This document shows positions 1-5,924 of a stretch of 9,380 bases of DNA, in pieces. The position numbers and the translations under genes are program-made. The notes beneath the pieces are model-generated. The model saw only the letters and a list, made by a program, of their open reading frames with translations. It had not been told where the DNA came from and did not search any database. Origin of the DNA: Lachnoclostridium sp. UBA7097 (GTDB lineage: Bacteria; Bacillota; Clostridia; Lachnospirales; Lachnospiraceae); NCBI GenBank assembly GCA_002499945.1, contig DKYP01000057.1, positions 1-9,380 on the forward strand, given 5' to 3'. Position 1 is the first letter of the stretch. Each line of letters starts with the position of its first letter.

Positions 1-160
1 CAAAAAAATGGCAAAATGTAACACTTTTGTAACATTTCTAAAAATCTTGGAGAAATCGCATGGTCTGAATCCTTATAAACAAGGGGCTTCCCGAAGTGCA
101 GGTTAGGTGGAAATGATACAGAATTACCACCTTAACTAAATTACAGATATACATAACTGG
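1..160. other. left-edge noncoding stretch with short repeats
   Basis: No convincing gene is visible here. A plus-strand frame is open from the left edge to a TAG at 104-106 (an ATG at 8-10 would give 32 residues), but it lacks a ribosome binding site; it could be the 3' tail of something outside the window. TGTAACA occurs twice as a direct repeat (17-23 and 28-34), 11 bp apart. An imperfect inverted repeat pairs 102-110 (GTTAGGTGG) with 127-136 (CCACCTTAAC), with one bulged base and no U-tract on either strand. Short direct repeats plus dyads can be recombinase arm or attachment sequence, but nothing here proves it. Confidence 0.3.
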
Positions 161-206
161 CATGATATTAAACCCTGCTTTTTTATTTTTTTTAATTGTA
201 TTTCAA

Positions 207-263
207 AATAACACATATAAAAATATTTGTTCTTTGTTTACAAATACTTTTATATGTGTTATT
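207..263. repeat. 24-bp inverted repeat at the hicA promoter, probable operator
   Basis: The left arm 207-230 and right arm 240-263 are reverse complements at 23 of 24 positions, with a 9-base gap. The arms are AT-rich and contain AACACATATAAAA and its complement. The right arm lies between the likely -35 (237-242) and -10 (260-265) of hicA, so a protein bound here would block transcription. HicB proteins with a ribbon-helix-helix tail are known to repress their own operons through inverted repeats, so HicB or the HicAB complex is the natural candidate ligand. A DNA operator is more likely than an RNA hairpin, because the predicted transcript starts downstream of the repeat. Confidence 0.6.
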
Positions 264-265
264 GT
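237..265 (+). promoter_or_regulatory. probable hicAB promoter
   Basis: A -35 of TTTACA (237-242) is followed by a 17-base spacer and a -10 of TATTGT (260-265). TG at 257-258 adds an extended -10 element. Transcription would begin near 272, leaving almost no leader before the AGGAGG at 275-280. It overlaps the inverted repeat at 207-263, consistent with autoregulation. Confidence 0.5.
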
Positions 266-290
266 AATTGTACCAGGAGGAAAAACATTA

Positions 291-488
291 ATGAAAACTT
301 ATTCATCAAGAGAAGTTATAAAAATGCTTAAAGCTGATGGATGGTATGAAGTAAATGCCACAGGAAGCCACCACCAGTACAAACACCCATATAAAAAGGG
401 ACGTACTACTGTAAAGCATCCTGATAAGGACATACCACTTAAAACGCTAAAACGCATTGAAGAACAGTCAGGGCTTAAATTCCGGTAG
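291..488 (+). CDS. hicA: HicA-type mRNA interferase toxin
   Basis: This 65-residue protein matches the HicA toxin family, small ribonucleases with a dsRNA-binding-like fold that cut mRNA and halt growth until neutralised by HicB. Diagnostic features are the N-terminal helix (SREVIKMLKADGW), the G25-S-H27-H28 motif carrying the catalytic histidine, a basic strand (YKHPYKKGRTTVKHP) and the C-terminal PLKTLKRIEEQSGL helix. The frame stays open upstream to 162, but the start is set at 291 because AGGAGG lies at 275-280 and the upstream residues are hydrophobic, AT-rich read-through of the operator. hicB follows 42 bases downstream on the same strand, giving the standard toxin-first order. Length is normal and the gene looks intact. 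Confidence 0.9.
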   Translation: MKTYSSREVIKMLKADGWYEVNATGSHHQYKHPYKKGRTTVKHPDKDIPLKTLKRIEEQSGLKFR

Positions 489-530
489 CCCTGTTTTCTT
501 CCTGGTATCCCAGATTAAGGAGGTTTTTCC

Positions 531-935
531 ATGAAAAAAGTAGAACGGTATTTTTATCCTGCTGTATTCACCTATGAGCCTGGACAGGAAATTGCTGTTG
601 ACTTTCCAGACTTAAAATGTGCTACCAGTGGTATAAATGACAATGATGCACTCTTGTCTGCAAGGGAACTTCTCGGCTGTGTACTTTATGGTCTTGAAGA
701 AGATGGTGAAGAAATCCCTGCCCCGACACCATTAGCAGAAGTAGAAACCCAGCCTAATGAATGTGCCATACTGGTTGATGTTTACATGCCATCTGTACGC
801 CAGGCCAACATCAACCGTTCTGTAAACCGTACTGTAACATTGCCTGCATGGCTTAACTCCGCTGCGTTAGAACACAATATTAACTTTTCACAGGTATTAC
901 AGGACGCTTTGAAAACACAGCTCCATATTGTATAA
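531..935 (+). CDS. hicB: HicB antitoxin of the hicAB pair
   Basis: This 134-residue HicB antitoxin binds and inhibits HicA and normally represses the hicAB promoter. Residues 7-60 form the typical HicB partial RNase-H-like fold: YPAVF, FPDLKCATSG, then an amphipathic helix ending LLGCVLYGLEEDGEEIP. Residues 98-131 look like a ribbon-helix-helix DNA-binding tail (VNRTVTLPAWLN, then NFSQVLQDALKTQL). An AAGGAGG lies just upstream of the ATG. The protein is clearly homologous along its whole length to the orphan HicB encoded at 3659-4066, and it is followed by an intrinsic terminator. Intact. Confidence 0.88.
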   Translation: MKKVERYFYPAVFTYEPGQEIAVDFPDLKCATSGINDNDALLSARELLGCVLYGLEEDGEEIPAPTPLAEVETQPNECAILVDVYMPSVRQANINRSVNRTVTLPAWLNSAALEHNINFSQVLQDALKTQLHIV

Positions 936-978
936 ACAAGAAATAACTTATATAACAATTATTAATTACATTGAATAT

Positions 979-1018
979 TCTCCGAAGCTAAAACTTCGGA
1001 GATTCTGTTGTCTATTTT
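979..1018 (+). terminator. intrinsic terminator of hicAB
   Basis: A perfect 9-bp stem, 979-987 with 994-1002 (TCTCCGAAG/CTTCGGAGA), closes a 6-base loop and is followed by a T-rich stretch to 1018. It lies 44 bases after the hicB stop and ends the rightward toxin-antitoxin transcript before the leftward genes. Confidence 0.75.
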
Positions 1019-1098
1019 ACCTGTGCCCACTTCTTTATAAATGTATCTACATAATGTAAAGAATGTGTTTCCCACTGGTTATCCGGATTAACTATCTT
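1012..1098 (-). pseudogene. possible 3' remnant of a small reading frame
   Basis: Immediately after the HNH gene on the minus strand, a frame of 28 codons is open between two stops and reads like protein (NQWETHSLHYVDTFIKKWAQVK at the end). It has no ATG, GTG or TTG start and no ribosome binding site. It could be the tail of a gene truncated when the HNH cassette arrived, or chance. It overlaps the last bases of the HNH gene and the T-tract of the hicAB terminator. Confidence 0.15.
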
Positions 1099-1679
1099 CT
1101 ATTTTTAGCTTCAGCAGAAGCCTCCTTTAATTCCGCAATCCTGACAGCTGTTTCTTTAAATCCGCCATCATACCTGTATAATCCTGTATGGTTTAATACA
1201 GCATTGGTACTCCGTTTAACAAGCAATAAATTATCTATGCTGTTATTAGCTTTATTGTTATCACGGTGGATAACTATATATCCTTTTGGTATTTTCCCAT
1301 TAGCAGCTTCCCATACAACCCTGTGTTTCAATTCCCATTTACCAGGGTCAGCCACTTTAATTTCAATATATCCATACACATTTAAACGCTCACTGCCTAC
1401 TGGTCTGTAGTTTGTTGGTATATGTCCCTTTTTGAACCAGGTCTTTTCACTCCCAGAAGCACAAATACCTTTTTTCCCTTTATTGGCTGGTTCATGTCCC
1501 TTCTGGAACCTTCCTGTCTTTCCAGTATTTAAGTGGCGGTTATGGATATAACCACTAACCTGCCCGATAGAAATTTCCCATCCAAATTTTTTTGTAAATG
1601 CTTTCTGGATTTCCCTGTAACTATGCCCTGGAACATACCCTGCCATAAACTGTTGTTCTTCTGTTGTATATTTATGCAT
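1092..1679 (-). CDS. HNH endonuclease, phage free-standing type
   Basis: A 195-residue HNH nuclease resembling the HNH_3 group found in phages, usually free-standing homing or nicking enzymes. The catalytic module is at about 117-152: LKHRVVWE with H119, then IVIHRDNNKANN with H138 and N145/N146, then the conserved SIDNLLLV with N150. Ahead of it are two copies of an F-x-K-G-H-x-P-x-N motif (58-66 and 82-90), likely DNA-binding, and an N-terminal region (5-50) that reads like a helix-turn-helix (SYREIQKAFTKKFG, ISIGQVSGYIHNR). The ATG at 1679 is chosen because an AGGAGG lies 10 bases upstream. An ATG at 1709 overlaps the stop of the preceding gene (ATGA) but has no binding site; it would add 10 residues. 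The enzyme may spread its own gene or cut competitor DNA. Confidence 0.85.
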   Translation of the reverse strand: MHKYTTEEQQFMAGYVPGHSYREIQKAFTKKFGWEISIGQVSGYIHNRHLNTGKTGRFQKGHEPANKGKKGICASGSEKTWFKKGHIPTNYRPVGSERLNVYGYIEIKVADPGKWELKHRVVWEAANGKIPKGYIVIHRDNNKANNSIDNLLLVKRSTNAVLNHTGLYRYDGGFKETAVRIAELKEASAEAKNRR

Positions 1680-1705
1680 TACTTCTAATCCTCCTCTTAA
1701 ACCAG

Positions 1706-1951
1706 TCATTTATTTATGATACCAATCAAAGGGAGTTCCACCTTGTCACCCTGCCCGTATTCGTCAAGATGCTTTTTCGCCTGCAAGGCAAGGACTCTGT
1801 TGTCAATCACTGTCTTTGCTATTTTTTGCAAAGCATCACTGTGCTTTATTTCCTTGTCCAGTTCTTCTTCAGATAAATCTTCATTTGTAAGCCTGTCAAG
1901 CTCCTGGAACAAATATTCATTCAGGTCATTTAATGTAGTTTTAGTTGCCAT
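1706..1951 (-). CDS. small acidic phage protein of unknown function
   Basis: An 81-residue protein with no function I can assign. It is rich in Glu, Asp, Lys and Leu and looks all-helical: LNDLNEYLFQELDRLTNEDLSEEELDKEI, then helix DALQKIAKTVIDNRVLALQAKKHLDEYG, then a short hydrophobic tail with PLIGII. The general plan (a LxQELxRL start and a later A-K-x-V-I-D-N helix) resembles small phage proteins I have seen beside HNH or regulatory genes, but no named family is claimed. AAGGAGG sits 9 bases before the ATG. It ends 26 bases before the HNH start, so the two are probably cotranscribed and possibly coupled. Confidence 0.75.
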   Translation of the reverse strand: MATKTTLNDLNEYLFQELDRLTNEDLSEEELDKEIKHSDALQKIAKTVIDNRVLALQAKKHLDEYGQGDKVELPLIGIINK

Positions 1952-2017
1952 ATTTTTTTACCTCCTTGTCTTATCTTACATTTTCACATAATAATTTTTT
2001 GTTTTTTACATTTTTCC

Positions 2018-2620
2018 TTATGTTCCCTCATCTTCCACTTCCTCTGTGACCCTTATCTGGTATTTCCCCTTTGAAAGCCCGTTTATTCTCTTTTGTATAA
2101 CCTGCCTGTCAAGACTGTCTGTTTTCAAATTTGGGACTGATGAAACAATTAACAGTTCATCTTTAAGCATCCTTCTTCTTTCCCTGTTCTGTTTAATCTT
2201 TTTATATACCAGCCATCCCCTGTACAAATCTTTCGGGTTTTCAAATTCAATTTTATGCAGGATATCACTTAACTCCTTATCCAGCCTGGATAACTCTGTA
2301 TTAAGTTCTTCCTTCCTCTTTTCTGCATCTTTTAAAATATCATTGCAGGTACCAAACTTTTCAACCCATCTTGTTATATTTTCTGTTGGAATATACTCTT
2401 TATACAATATGCTTTTCTGTCCGCTCTTATCTTGGACAGTGCCAGGAACAGCTTCCACCCTGAATTTTAACCTTTTAAGGGTTTTAGGCAGCCCGTCCAG
2501 TATATTCACTGCCTTCTGGTATTTAAATAACTGCCTGCTTTCTTTGCCACAGGTTTCAGCCCTGCCATTCTGGCTAAGTTTTATGTACAGGTTTTTATCG
2601 TTTTTTATTACATATCCCAT
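2018..2620 (-). CDS. unrecognised coiled-coil phage protein
   Basis: A 200-residue soluble, charged protein that I do not recognise. The N-terminal 60 residues (MGYVIKNDKNLYIKL..., ending TLKRLKFRVEAVP) look like a small beta-rich domain. About 95-165 is a long coiled coil or helical hairpin (DAEKRKEELNTELSRLDKEL, later WLVYKKIKQNRERRRMLKDEL). No signal peptide or membrane segment is seen. The frame is open further upstream to an ATG at 2659, but the start at 2620 has a strong AGGAGGAGGT about 10 bases before it, so the shorter form is preferred. It heads the block 2620-1092 on the minus strand, downstream of a minus-strand terminator, so a separate promoter or read-through is needed. Confidence 0.7.
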   Translation of the reverse strand: MGYVIKNDKNLYIKLSQNGRAETCGKESRQLFKYQKAVNILDGLPKTLKRLKFRVEAVPGTVQDKSGQKSILYKEYIPTENITRWVEKFGTCNDILKDAEKRKEELNTELSRLDKELSDILHKIEFENPKDLYRGWLVYKKIKQNRERRRMLKDELLIVSSVPNLKTDSLDRQVIQKRINGLSKGKYQIRVTEEVEDEGT

Positions 2621-2679
2621 TTTTATTACCACCTCCTCCTGGAACACGTATGGAATCAACAGCCTTTAATCTTAAAAAT

Positions 2680-2718
2680 ACAGAAAATAACAATAAAAGT
2701 CCATGTACTTTTACATGG
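2680..2718 (-). terminator. probable intrinsic terminator, minus strand
   Basis: A 7-bp hairpin (CCATGTA at 2701-2707 with TACATGG at 2712-2718, 4-base loop) is followed, reading the minus strand, by the U-rich tail ACTTTTATTGTTATTTT (2700-2684). It would end leftward transcripts coming from the Uma2 gene. There is no T-tract on the plus side. The stem is AU-rich, so efficiency may be partial. Confidence 0.5.
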
Positions 2719-2788
2719 CTGTTATACAAATCCCTGGTATATTATTCTTGTTTTTAAATGGAAATTTTGCAGGAATGCCTGAAACCAC

Positions 2789-2818
2789 TTGACTTACCAC
2801 ATAAGAAATATATATAAT
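2789..2818 (+). promoter_or_regulatory. near-consensus promoter of the candidate small RNA
   Basis: TTGACT (2789-2794), an 18-base spacer and a perfect TATAAT (2813-2818) point rightward into a region with no open frame. The expected transcription start is about 2825, exactly at the first base of a GGGC/GCCC hairpin. All flanking genes run on the minus strand, so this promoter does not serve a neighbouring coding gene. Confidence 0.65.
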
Positions 2819-2824
2819 ACAGAT

Positions 2825-2947
2825 GGGCGTTTCTGCCCGTTCAAATTCTAGCCGTATGGCATGGATTTGTGTATATGTATTGGAAACCTGCCTGTTTCAG
2901 AGGTGCGCCAACACCGTTTGTATGACCAGACAGGTTTTCTTGTTTTT
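2825..2947 (+). ncRNA. candidate structured small RNA, about 123 nt
   Basis: The region between two minus-strand genes shows an RNA-gene layout on the plus strand. Hairpin 1 is GGGC 2825-2828 with GCCC 2835-2838. Hairpin 2 pairs 2842-2848 with 2863-2869 (one G-U), then a 2x2 internal loop, then GCC 2851-2853 with GGC 2858-2860 closed by GTAT. The third element is a 9-bp stem, 2882-2890 with 2931-2939 (one G-U), enclosing a small GGTG/CACC hairpin (2902-2905 with 2912-2915), followed by a U-rich end (2935-2947) fit for termination. An alternative GAAAC/GTTTC hairpin (2883-2887 with 2894-2898) would compete with the terminal stem. It matches no RNA family I know (not 6S, SRP, tmRNA or a riboswitch I recognise). 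Role unknown; it could act in trans or as antisense to the leftward early transcript. Real transcription is inferred, not shown. Confidence 0.5.
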
Positions 2948-2963
2948 AGCAATATAACATATT

Positions 2964-3536
2964 TTATTCATCTACATTTTCAAAAATTTCCGCCAATGTC
3001 ATTGTAATATTTGAAAACTCACGCAATGAAATAACAATATCTGCATTGTAATGTTCATCATCCTTGTCATCTTCTAAAATATAACTGGATTTCAACACAT
3101 ATTTTCCATCTTCCAGGTAATAAATATTGACACCTTTTTCTTTTGGTAATACAATCCAGTATTCATCCACACCAGCCTGTTCATAAATATCTTTCTTTTC
3201 TGTCATATCCCGCATGGAAGTAGACGGGCTTAATGTTTCTGCAACAAACTTTGGAGTCCCGTAATATGCCCCGCCCTTCAACTTCTTCCGGTCACATGCA
3301 ACCATTATATCTGGTACAATATAATCATCATTGATATCTGGATGGAACTTGTAATCAAGGTTTTCCATAAATACACGGCATATACTGCTTCTTAAAGCAT
3401 TAGATATTATCCTGTATATATTGCCATTAACTATCCCATGCCTGAAATTAGCAGCAGGGGACATATCATAAATAACCCCGTTAATTTTTTCTGTCTTTCT
3501 GTAACCATCATTGTAACCTTTTTTTATCTCTGGCAT
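2964..3536 (-). CDS. Uma2-family (DUF820) putative nuclease
   Basis: A 190-residue member of the Uma2/DUF820 family, proteins with the PD-(D/E)XK nuclease fold whose substrates are mostly unknown. Family hallmarks appear in order: NGVIYDMSPAANFRH at 19-33 (the usual 'leG-x-i-y-x-M-s-p...H'), VPDIMVACD with D76, KFVAETLSPSTSMRD with E100, then EKKDIYEQAGVDEYWIVLP. D76 and E100 are the expected metal-binding residues; the family usually lacks the classical lysine after the second acidic residue, as here. The start has AAAGGA about 9 bases upstream. It stands apart from the replication operon, behind a 122-base gap containing a possible promoter. In a mobile element it may serve genome processing, exclusion or defence, but the sequence does not decide this. 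Confidence 0.85.
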   Translation of the reverse strand: MPEIKKGYNDGYRKTEKINGVIYDMSPAANFRHGIVNGNIYRIISNALRSSICRVFMENLDYKFHPDINDDYIVPDIMVACDRKKLKGGAYYGTPKFVAETLSPSTSMRDMTEKKDIYEQAGVDEYWIVLPKEKGVNIYYLEDGKYVLKSSYILEDDKDDEHYNADIVISLREFSNITMTLAEIFENVDE

Positions 3537-3560
3537 AAAACCACATCCTTTCTATTTTTG

Positions 3561-3589
3561 ATTATACTATAATAATATAAATAATAAAA
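3561..3589 (-). promoter_or_regulatory. possible promoter of the Uma2 gene
   Basis: On the minus strand a perfect TATAAT (3566-3561) has a weak -35, TTTATT (3588-3583) with 16-base spacing or TTTTAT with 17. Transcription would start near 3554, some 18 bases before the Uma2 start codon. The surrounding sequence is extremely AT-rich, so chance matches are likely. Confidence 0.35.
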
Positions 3590-3658
3590 GATAATTTTTA
3601 AGTCTTAAAACCCGTATGTATGTTAATCTGCTACATAAAACATAACACTTCATGCACA

Positions 3659-4066
3659 TTACTTTAAAGACAATTTTTCTTTAACTGCCTCAACTAGCGT
3701 TGCTGAAAAATTAATATGGTTTGCTTTTGCCAGTTCATCAATCCATACTGGTATAGTTAATGTTTTCTTTCTGTATAATACCTTTACCTGTGACCTATGG
3801 TAAGGCATCCAGACATTGATATATATTAATTTCTGGTTTTCCCCAACCGTAATACCATCAGTTCTCATCTGTACAGGCATTTCTTCATCATTCTCTTCTA
3901 AATCCAATACAGCCAGGGTAAGTATATCCTGTGCAGCTGTGATATAATCTTCTCCTTCTGGTACACATGTACATACACCATCAAAATCTGGAAAAGTTAT
4001 ATTTACAAATCCCTGTCCACTATTATCAATAATTGCTGGATACGTGTAATTGCCGTCCATTTCCAT
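3659..4066 (-). CDS. orphan HicB-like antitoxin
   Basis: A 135-residue HicB homologue without a hicA beside it. Residues 7-62 hold the HicB fold (YPAIIDNSGQGFVNITFPDF, then an amphipathic helix ending LAVLDLEENDEEMP). Residues 99-133 are a ribbon-helix-helix-like tail (RKKTLTIPVWIDELAKANH, then INFSATLVEAVKEKL). It aligns end to end with the HicB at 531-935, sharing the FPD, LEE-x-x-EE-x-P, P-x-W and INFS-x-x-L motifs. The ATG lies 13 bases after the stop of the recombinase gene with only a weak GGAACGGGA site, suggesting translational coupling. Possible roles are a transcriptional regulator of the element, an antidote to HicA toxins elsewhere, or what remains after loss of a toxin gene. Confidence 0.8.
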   Translation of the reverse strand: MEMDGNYTYPAIIDNSGQGFVNITFPDFDGVCTCVPEGEDYITAAQDILTLAVLDLEENDEEMPVQMRTDGITVGENQKLIYINVWMPYHRSQVKVLYRKKTLTIPVWIDELAKANHINFSATLVEAVKEKLSLK

Positions 4067-4079
4067 TTTCCCGTTCCAG

Positions 4080-5093
4080 TTACTTTGCTATCATTTCCAG
4101 GCCATTTAATAAACCATTATATACTTCCATTAATTTAACTGTATCTGTTTCATCCTTAACATCTAAAATTTTTGCAAAAGCACATATCATGTAATCCCTT
4201 AATTCTGCCACATCAAATACAGCAACAGGCCTTTTTACTGTAAATGGTATTTCTTCCCTATGCATGACATATTTCTTATATTTCTGTCCAAAATCTTCCA
4301 GATACTGCATTTCAAGTTTTGCTGTTTCACCAAGATACTTGTTAGTATCTTTTTCTGATGAATGGTTAAGCAGTCCCATAAGTACAGACTTGGATATATT
4401 ATCATCAGGATGGAGTTCTATCATCATTTTTCCCATGCCCCTGCGCATGGAATGGGAACGGATTTCATAATCCAGACATTGTTCACCAGCTTTGATAAGG
4501 GCTTTCCTGTAACCTGCGCTAGATAACACTTTGCCTTTATGTGTCCCATGAAGCTGCTTAAAAACAGGCTCATCATAATCATAATTAAAATCAATCCCTT
4601 TTTCATTTTCCAGAAAAATTTCAAAAGCCTCCTGTATAGCTGTATTCAGATAAAGTTCCTTGGATTTTCCTGTTTTCTGTTCCCCATATATGGTATTGCC
4701 ATCTTTATCTTTTTTCTTTATATCCCAGGTCTTCCTCATATTCCCGTTCTTGTAGAAAAAATCTGACCACCTGGCATTAAGCAAATCAGAAATGCGCCTT
4801 CCAGTATTAATATTCAGTGTAAACAGAAGATAGAAATTCCACTGCTTGTTTTCGATAAAATAATCCTGTATCTTCATCATATCCTCAAAATTTTCAATGG
4901 CTGTCTTGATTGATTTTGTTCCCTTCTGCTTGTTAGCCACCCTGCCATTGCAGTCAAGGTACTTCCTTTCCCCGTCTGCTTCTATAAAGCATTTCCCTGT
5001 CCTGATGTCATTGAGCACAAAATATGTAACACCTTTATATTCACATGTTTTCTGCTTTCCCTGTATGTTCTCCTGTTTTTCTGATACTGCCAT
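4080..5093 (-). CDS. tyrosine recombinase / phage integrase family
   Basis: A 337-residue tyrosine recombinase that would cut and rejoin DNA through a covalent 3'-phosphotyrosine. The catalytic set is complete: NTGRRISDLL with R100, a beta-hairpin lysine near K143-K145 (KTGKSKELYL), RSHSMRR with H214 and R217, LLNHSS with H244, and NKYLG with nucleophile Y253. Only about 65 residues precede the catalytic domain, so a normal core-binding domain seems absent or reduced; the start shows a short beta-type segment (KGVTYFVLNDIRTGKCFIEA). About 80 residues follow Y253, longer than usual. AAGGAAGGGG precedes the ATG. It sits inside the replication operon, 63 bases after the helicase loader, unlike a typical end-of-prophage integrase. 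It may resolve dimers of a circular element or be a true integrase; both fit. Confidence 0.85.
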   Translation of the reverse strand: MAVSEKQENIQGKQKTCEYKGVTYFVLNDIRTGKCFIEADGERKYLDCNGRVANKQKGTKSIKTAIENFEDMMKIQDYFIENKQWNFYLLFTLNINTGRRISDLLNARWSDFFYKNGNMRKTWDIKKKDKDGNTIYGEQKTGKSKELYLNTAIQEAFEIFLENEKGIDFNYDYDEPVFKQLHGTHKGKVLSSAGYRKALIKAGEQCLDYEIRSHSMRRGMGKMMIELHPDDNISKSVLMGLLNHSSEKDTNKYLGETAKLEMQYLEDFGQKYKKYVMHREEIPFTVKRPVAVFDVAELRDYMICAFAKILDVKDETDTVKLMEVYNGLLNGLEMIAK

Positions 5094-5156
5094 ATATACC
5101 CCTTCCTTTCCATTGCCTTATTTTTTAATATATTTTACAATAATGCATGTTCCAGG

Positions 5157-5924
5157 CTACCAGGACATGCGGTAATTAAATTCCTTGCCTTTAATACATG
5201 CTATGTTATCCCCGCACATTTCAATTATCCTGCTTCCTGTTGCCTCGTCAAACACCAGCAGCCCTTCCAGGTCTTTCTCTGTGCTGATGATTAAAGGCAG
5301 GCTGTTCATATACCTGTAATTTATAATCTCATACATGACATTTACATCTGTTTCTGTCAGTTTCCCTTTAAGCATATCATCTATGTACAACACAGGTGCA
5401 TCCATGTATCTTACAAGTTCTTTGCTATATGCTGCTTCGTCTAAAATATGCTGCTTAATCTTTGTCATTGCATTACGGTATGGCATGTATACAACTGGTA
5501 TGCCCATAGACATAAGGCTGCTGCATATTGCTGTGCCAAGATGTGTCTTGCCAGAACCAGGCTGTCCACAGAACATGATTGAATTATGCCTGCAATGCCT
5601 GGTTTCCTTAAAATTTTTAACATAACCCACTGCCTTGTTTTTGGCATTGACAAGCATCGGCTCTTTCCTGGTGTCAAAACTGTTAAAGCTCTTTTTGAGG
5701 AACTCCCTGGACAGCCCGCTTTTTTCCATCAGTTCCCTGGCACGTCCCACCGTATAACAGCCACACCTGCGCACTACCTCGTATCCATCCTGGAAGGAAG
5801 TTATCCAGCCTGTGTCCCTGCATTCCTGGCATTTGTAATGTGCTGGTACTGTTACAGTCCTTTCTGGCCTGGTAAGTTTTGCGTGTTCCTTAAGATATAA
5901 ATCCAGTTTATCCATACATGCCAT
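5157..5924 (-). CDS. DnaC/DnaI/IstB-like helicase loader ATPase
   Basis: A 255-residue AAA+ ATPase of the DnaC/IstB group, which in phages delivers the host replicative helicase to the origin. An N-terminal zinc-finger-like cluster (C32-x2-C35 ... C54-x-C56) precedes the ATPase core: Walker A GQPGSGKTHL (120-129), Walker B VLYIDD (178-183), sensor 1 IIST (212-215) and an arginine finger in GSRIIE (R232). The start is set at 5924 because AGGAGG (5938-5933) lies 8 bases before it; the ATG at 5930 is only two bases from that site and the frame continues upstream inside the initiator gene. The coding region overlaps the initiator gene by 17 bases, a sign of coupling. No replicative helicase is encoded in the window, so the host DnaB/DnaC helicase is the likely cargo. 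Intact. Confidence 0.88.
   Translation of the reverse strand: MACMDKLDLYLKEHAKLTRPERTVTVPAHYKCQECRDTGWITSFQDGYEVVRRCGCYTVGRARELMEKSGLSREFLKKSFNSFDTRKEPMLVNAKNKAVGYVKNFKETRHCRHNSIMFCGQPGSGKTHLGTAICSSLMSMGIPVVYMPYRNAMTKIKQHILDEAAYSKELVRYMDAPVLYIDDMLKGKLTETDVNVMYEIINYRYMNSLPLIISTEKDLEGLLVFDEATGSRIIEMCGDNIACIKGKEFNYRMSW

Noticed and set aside
162..290. N-terminal extension of HicA, hydrophobic and membrane-like
   Set aside because: It is translation of the AT-rich operator and promoter; a strong ribosome binding site sits before the ATG at 291 and HicA proteins are about this short.
1063..1410. Plus-strand frames opposite the HNH, coiled-coil, loader and initiator genes
   Set aside because: They are antisense to well-supported genes, have no ribosome binding sites, and give low-complexity hydrophobic translations typical of shadows.
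5145..5170. GCATGT/ACATGC stem overlapping the loader stop as a terminator
   Set aside because: The stem has a bulge and a long loop, and no U-tract follows on the minus strand; the recombinase downstream is probably in the same transcript.
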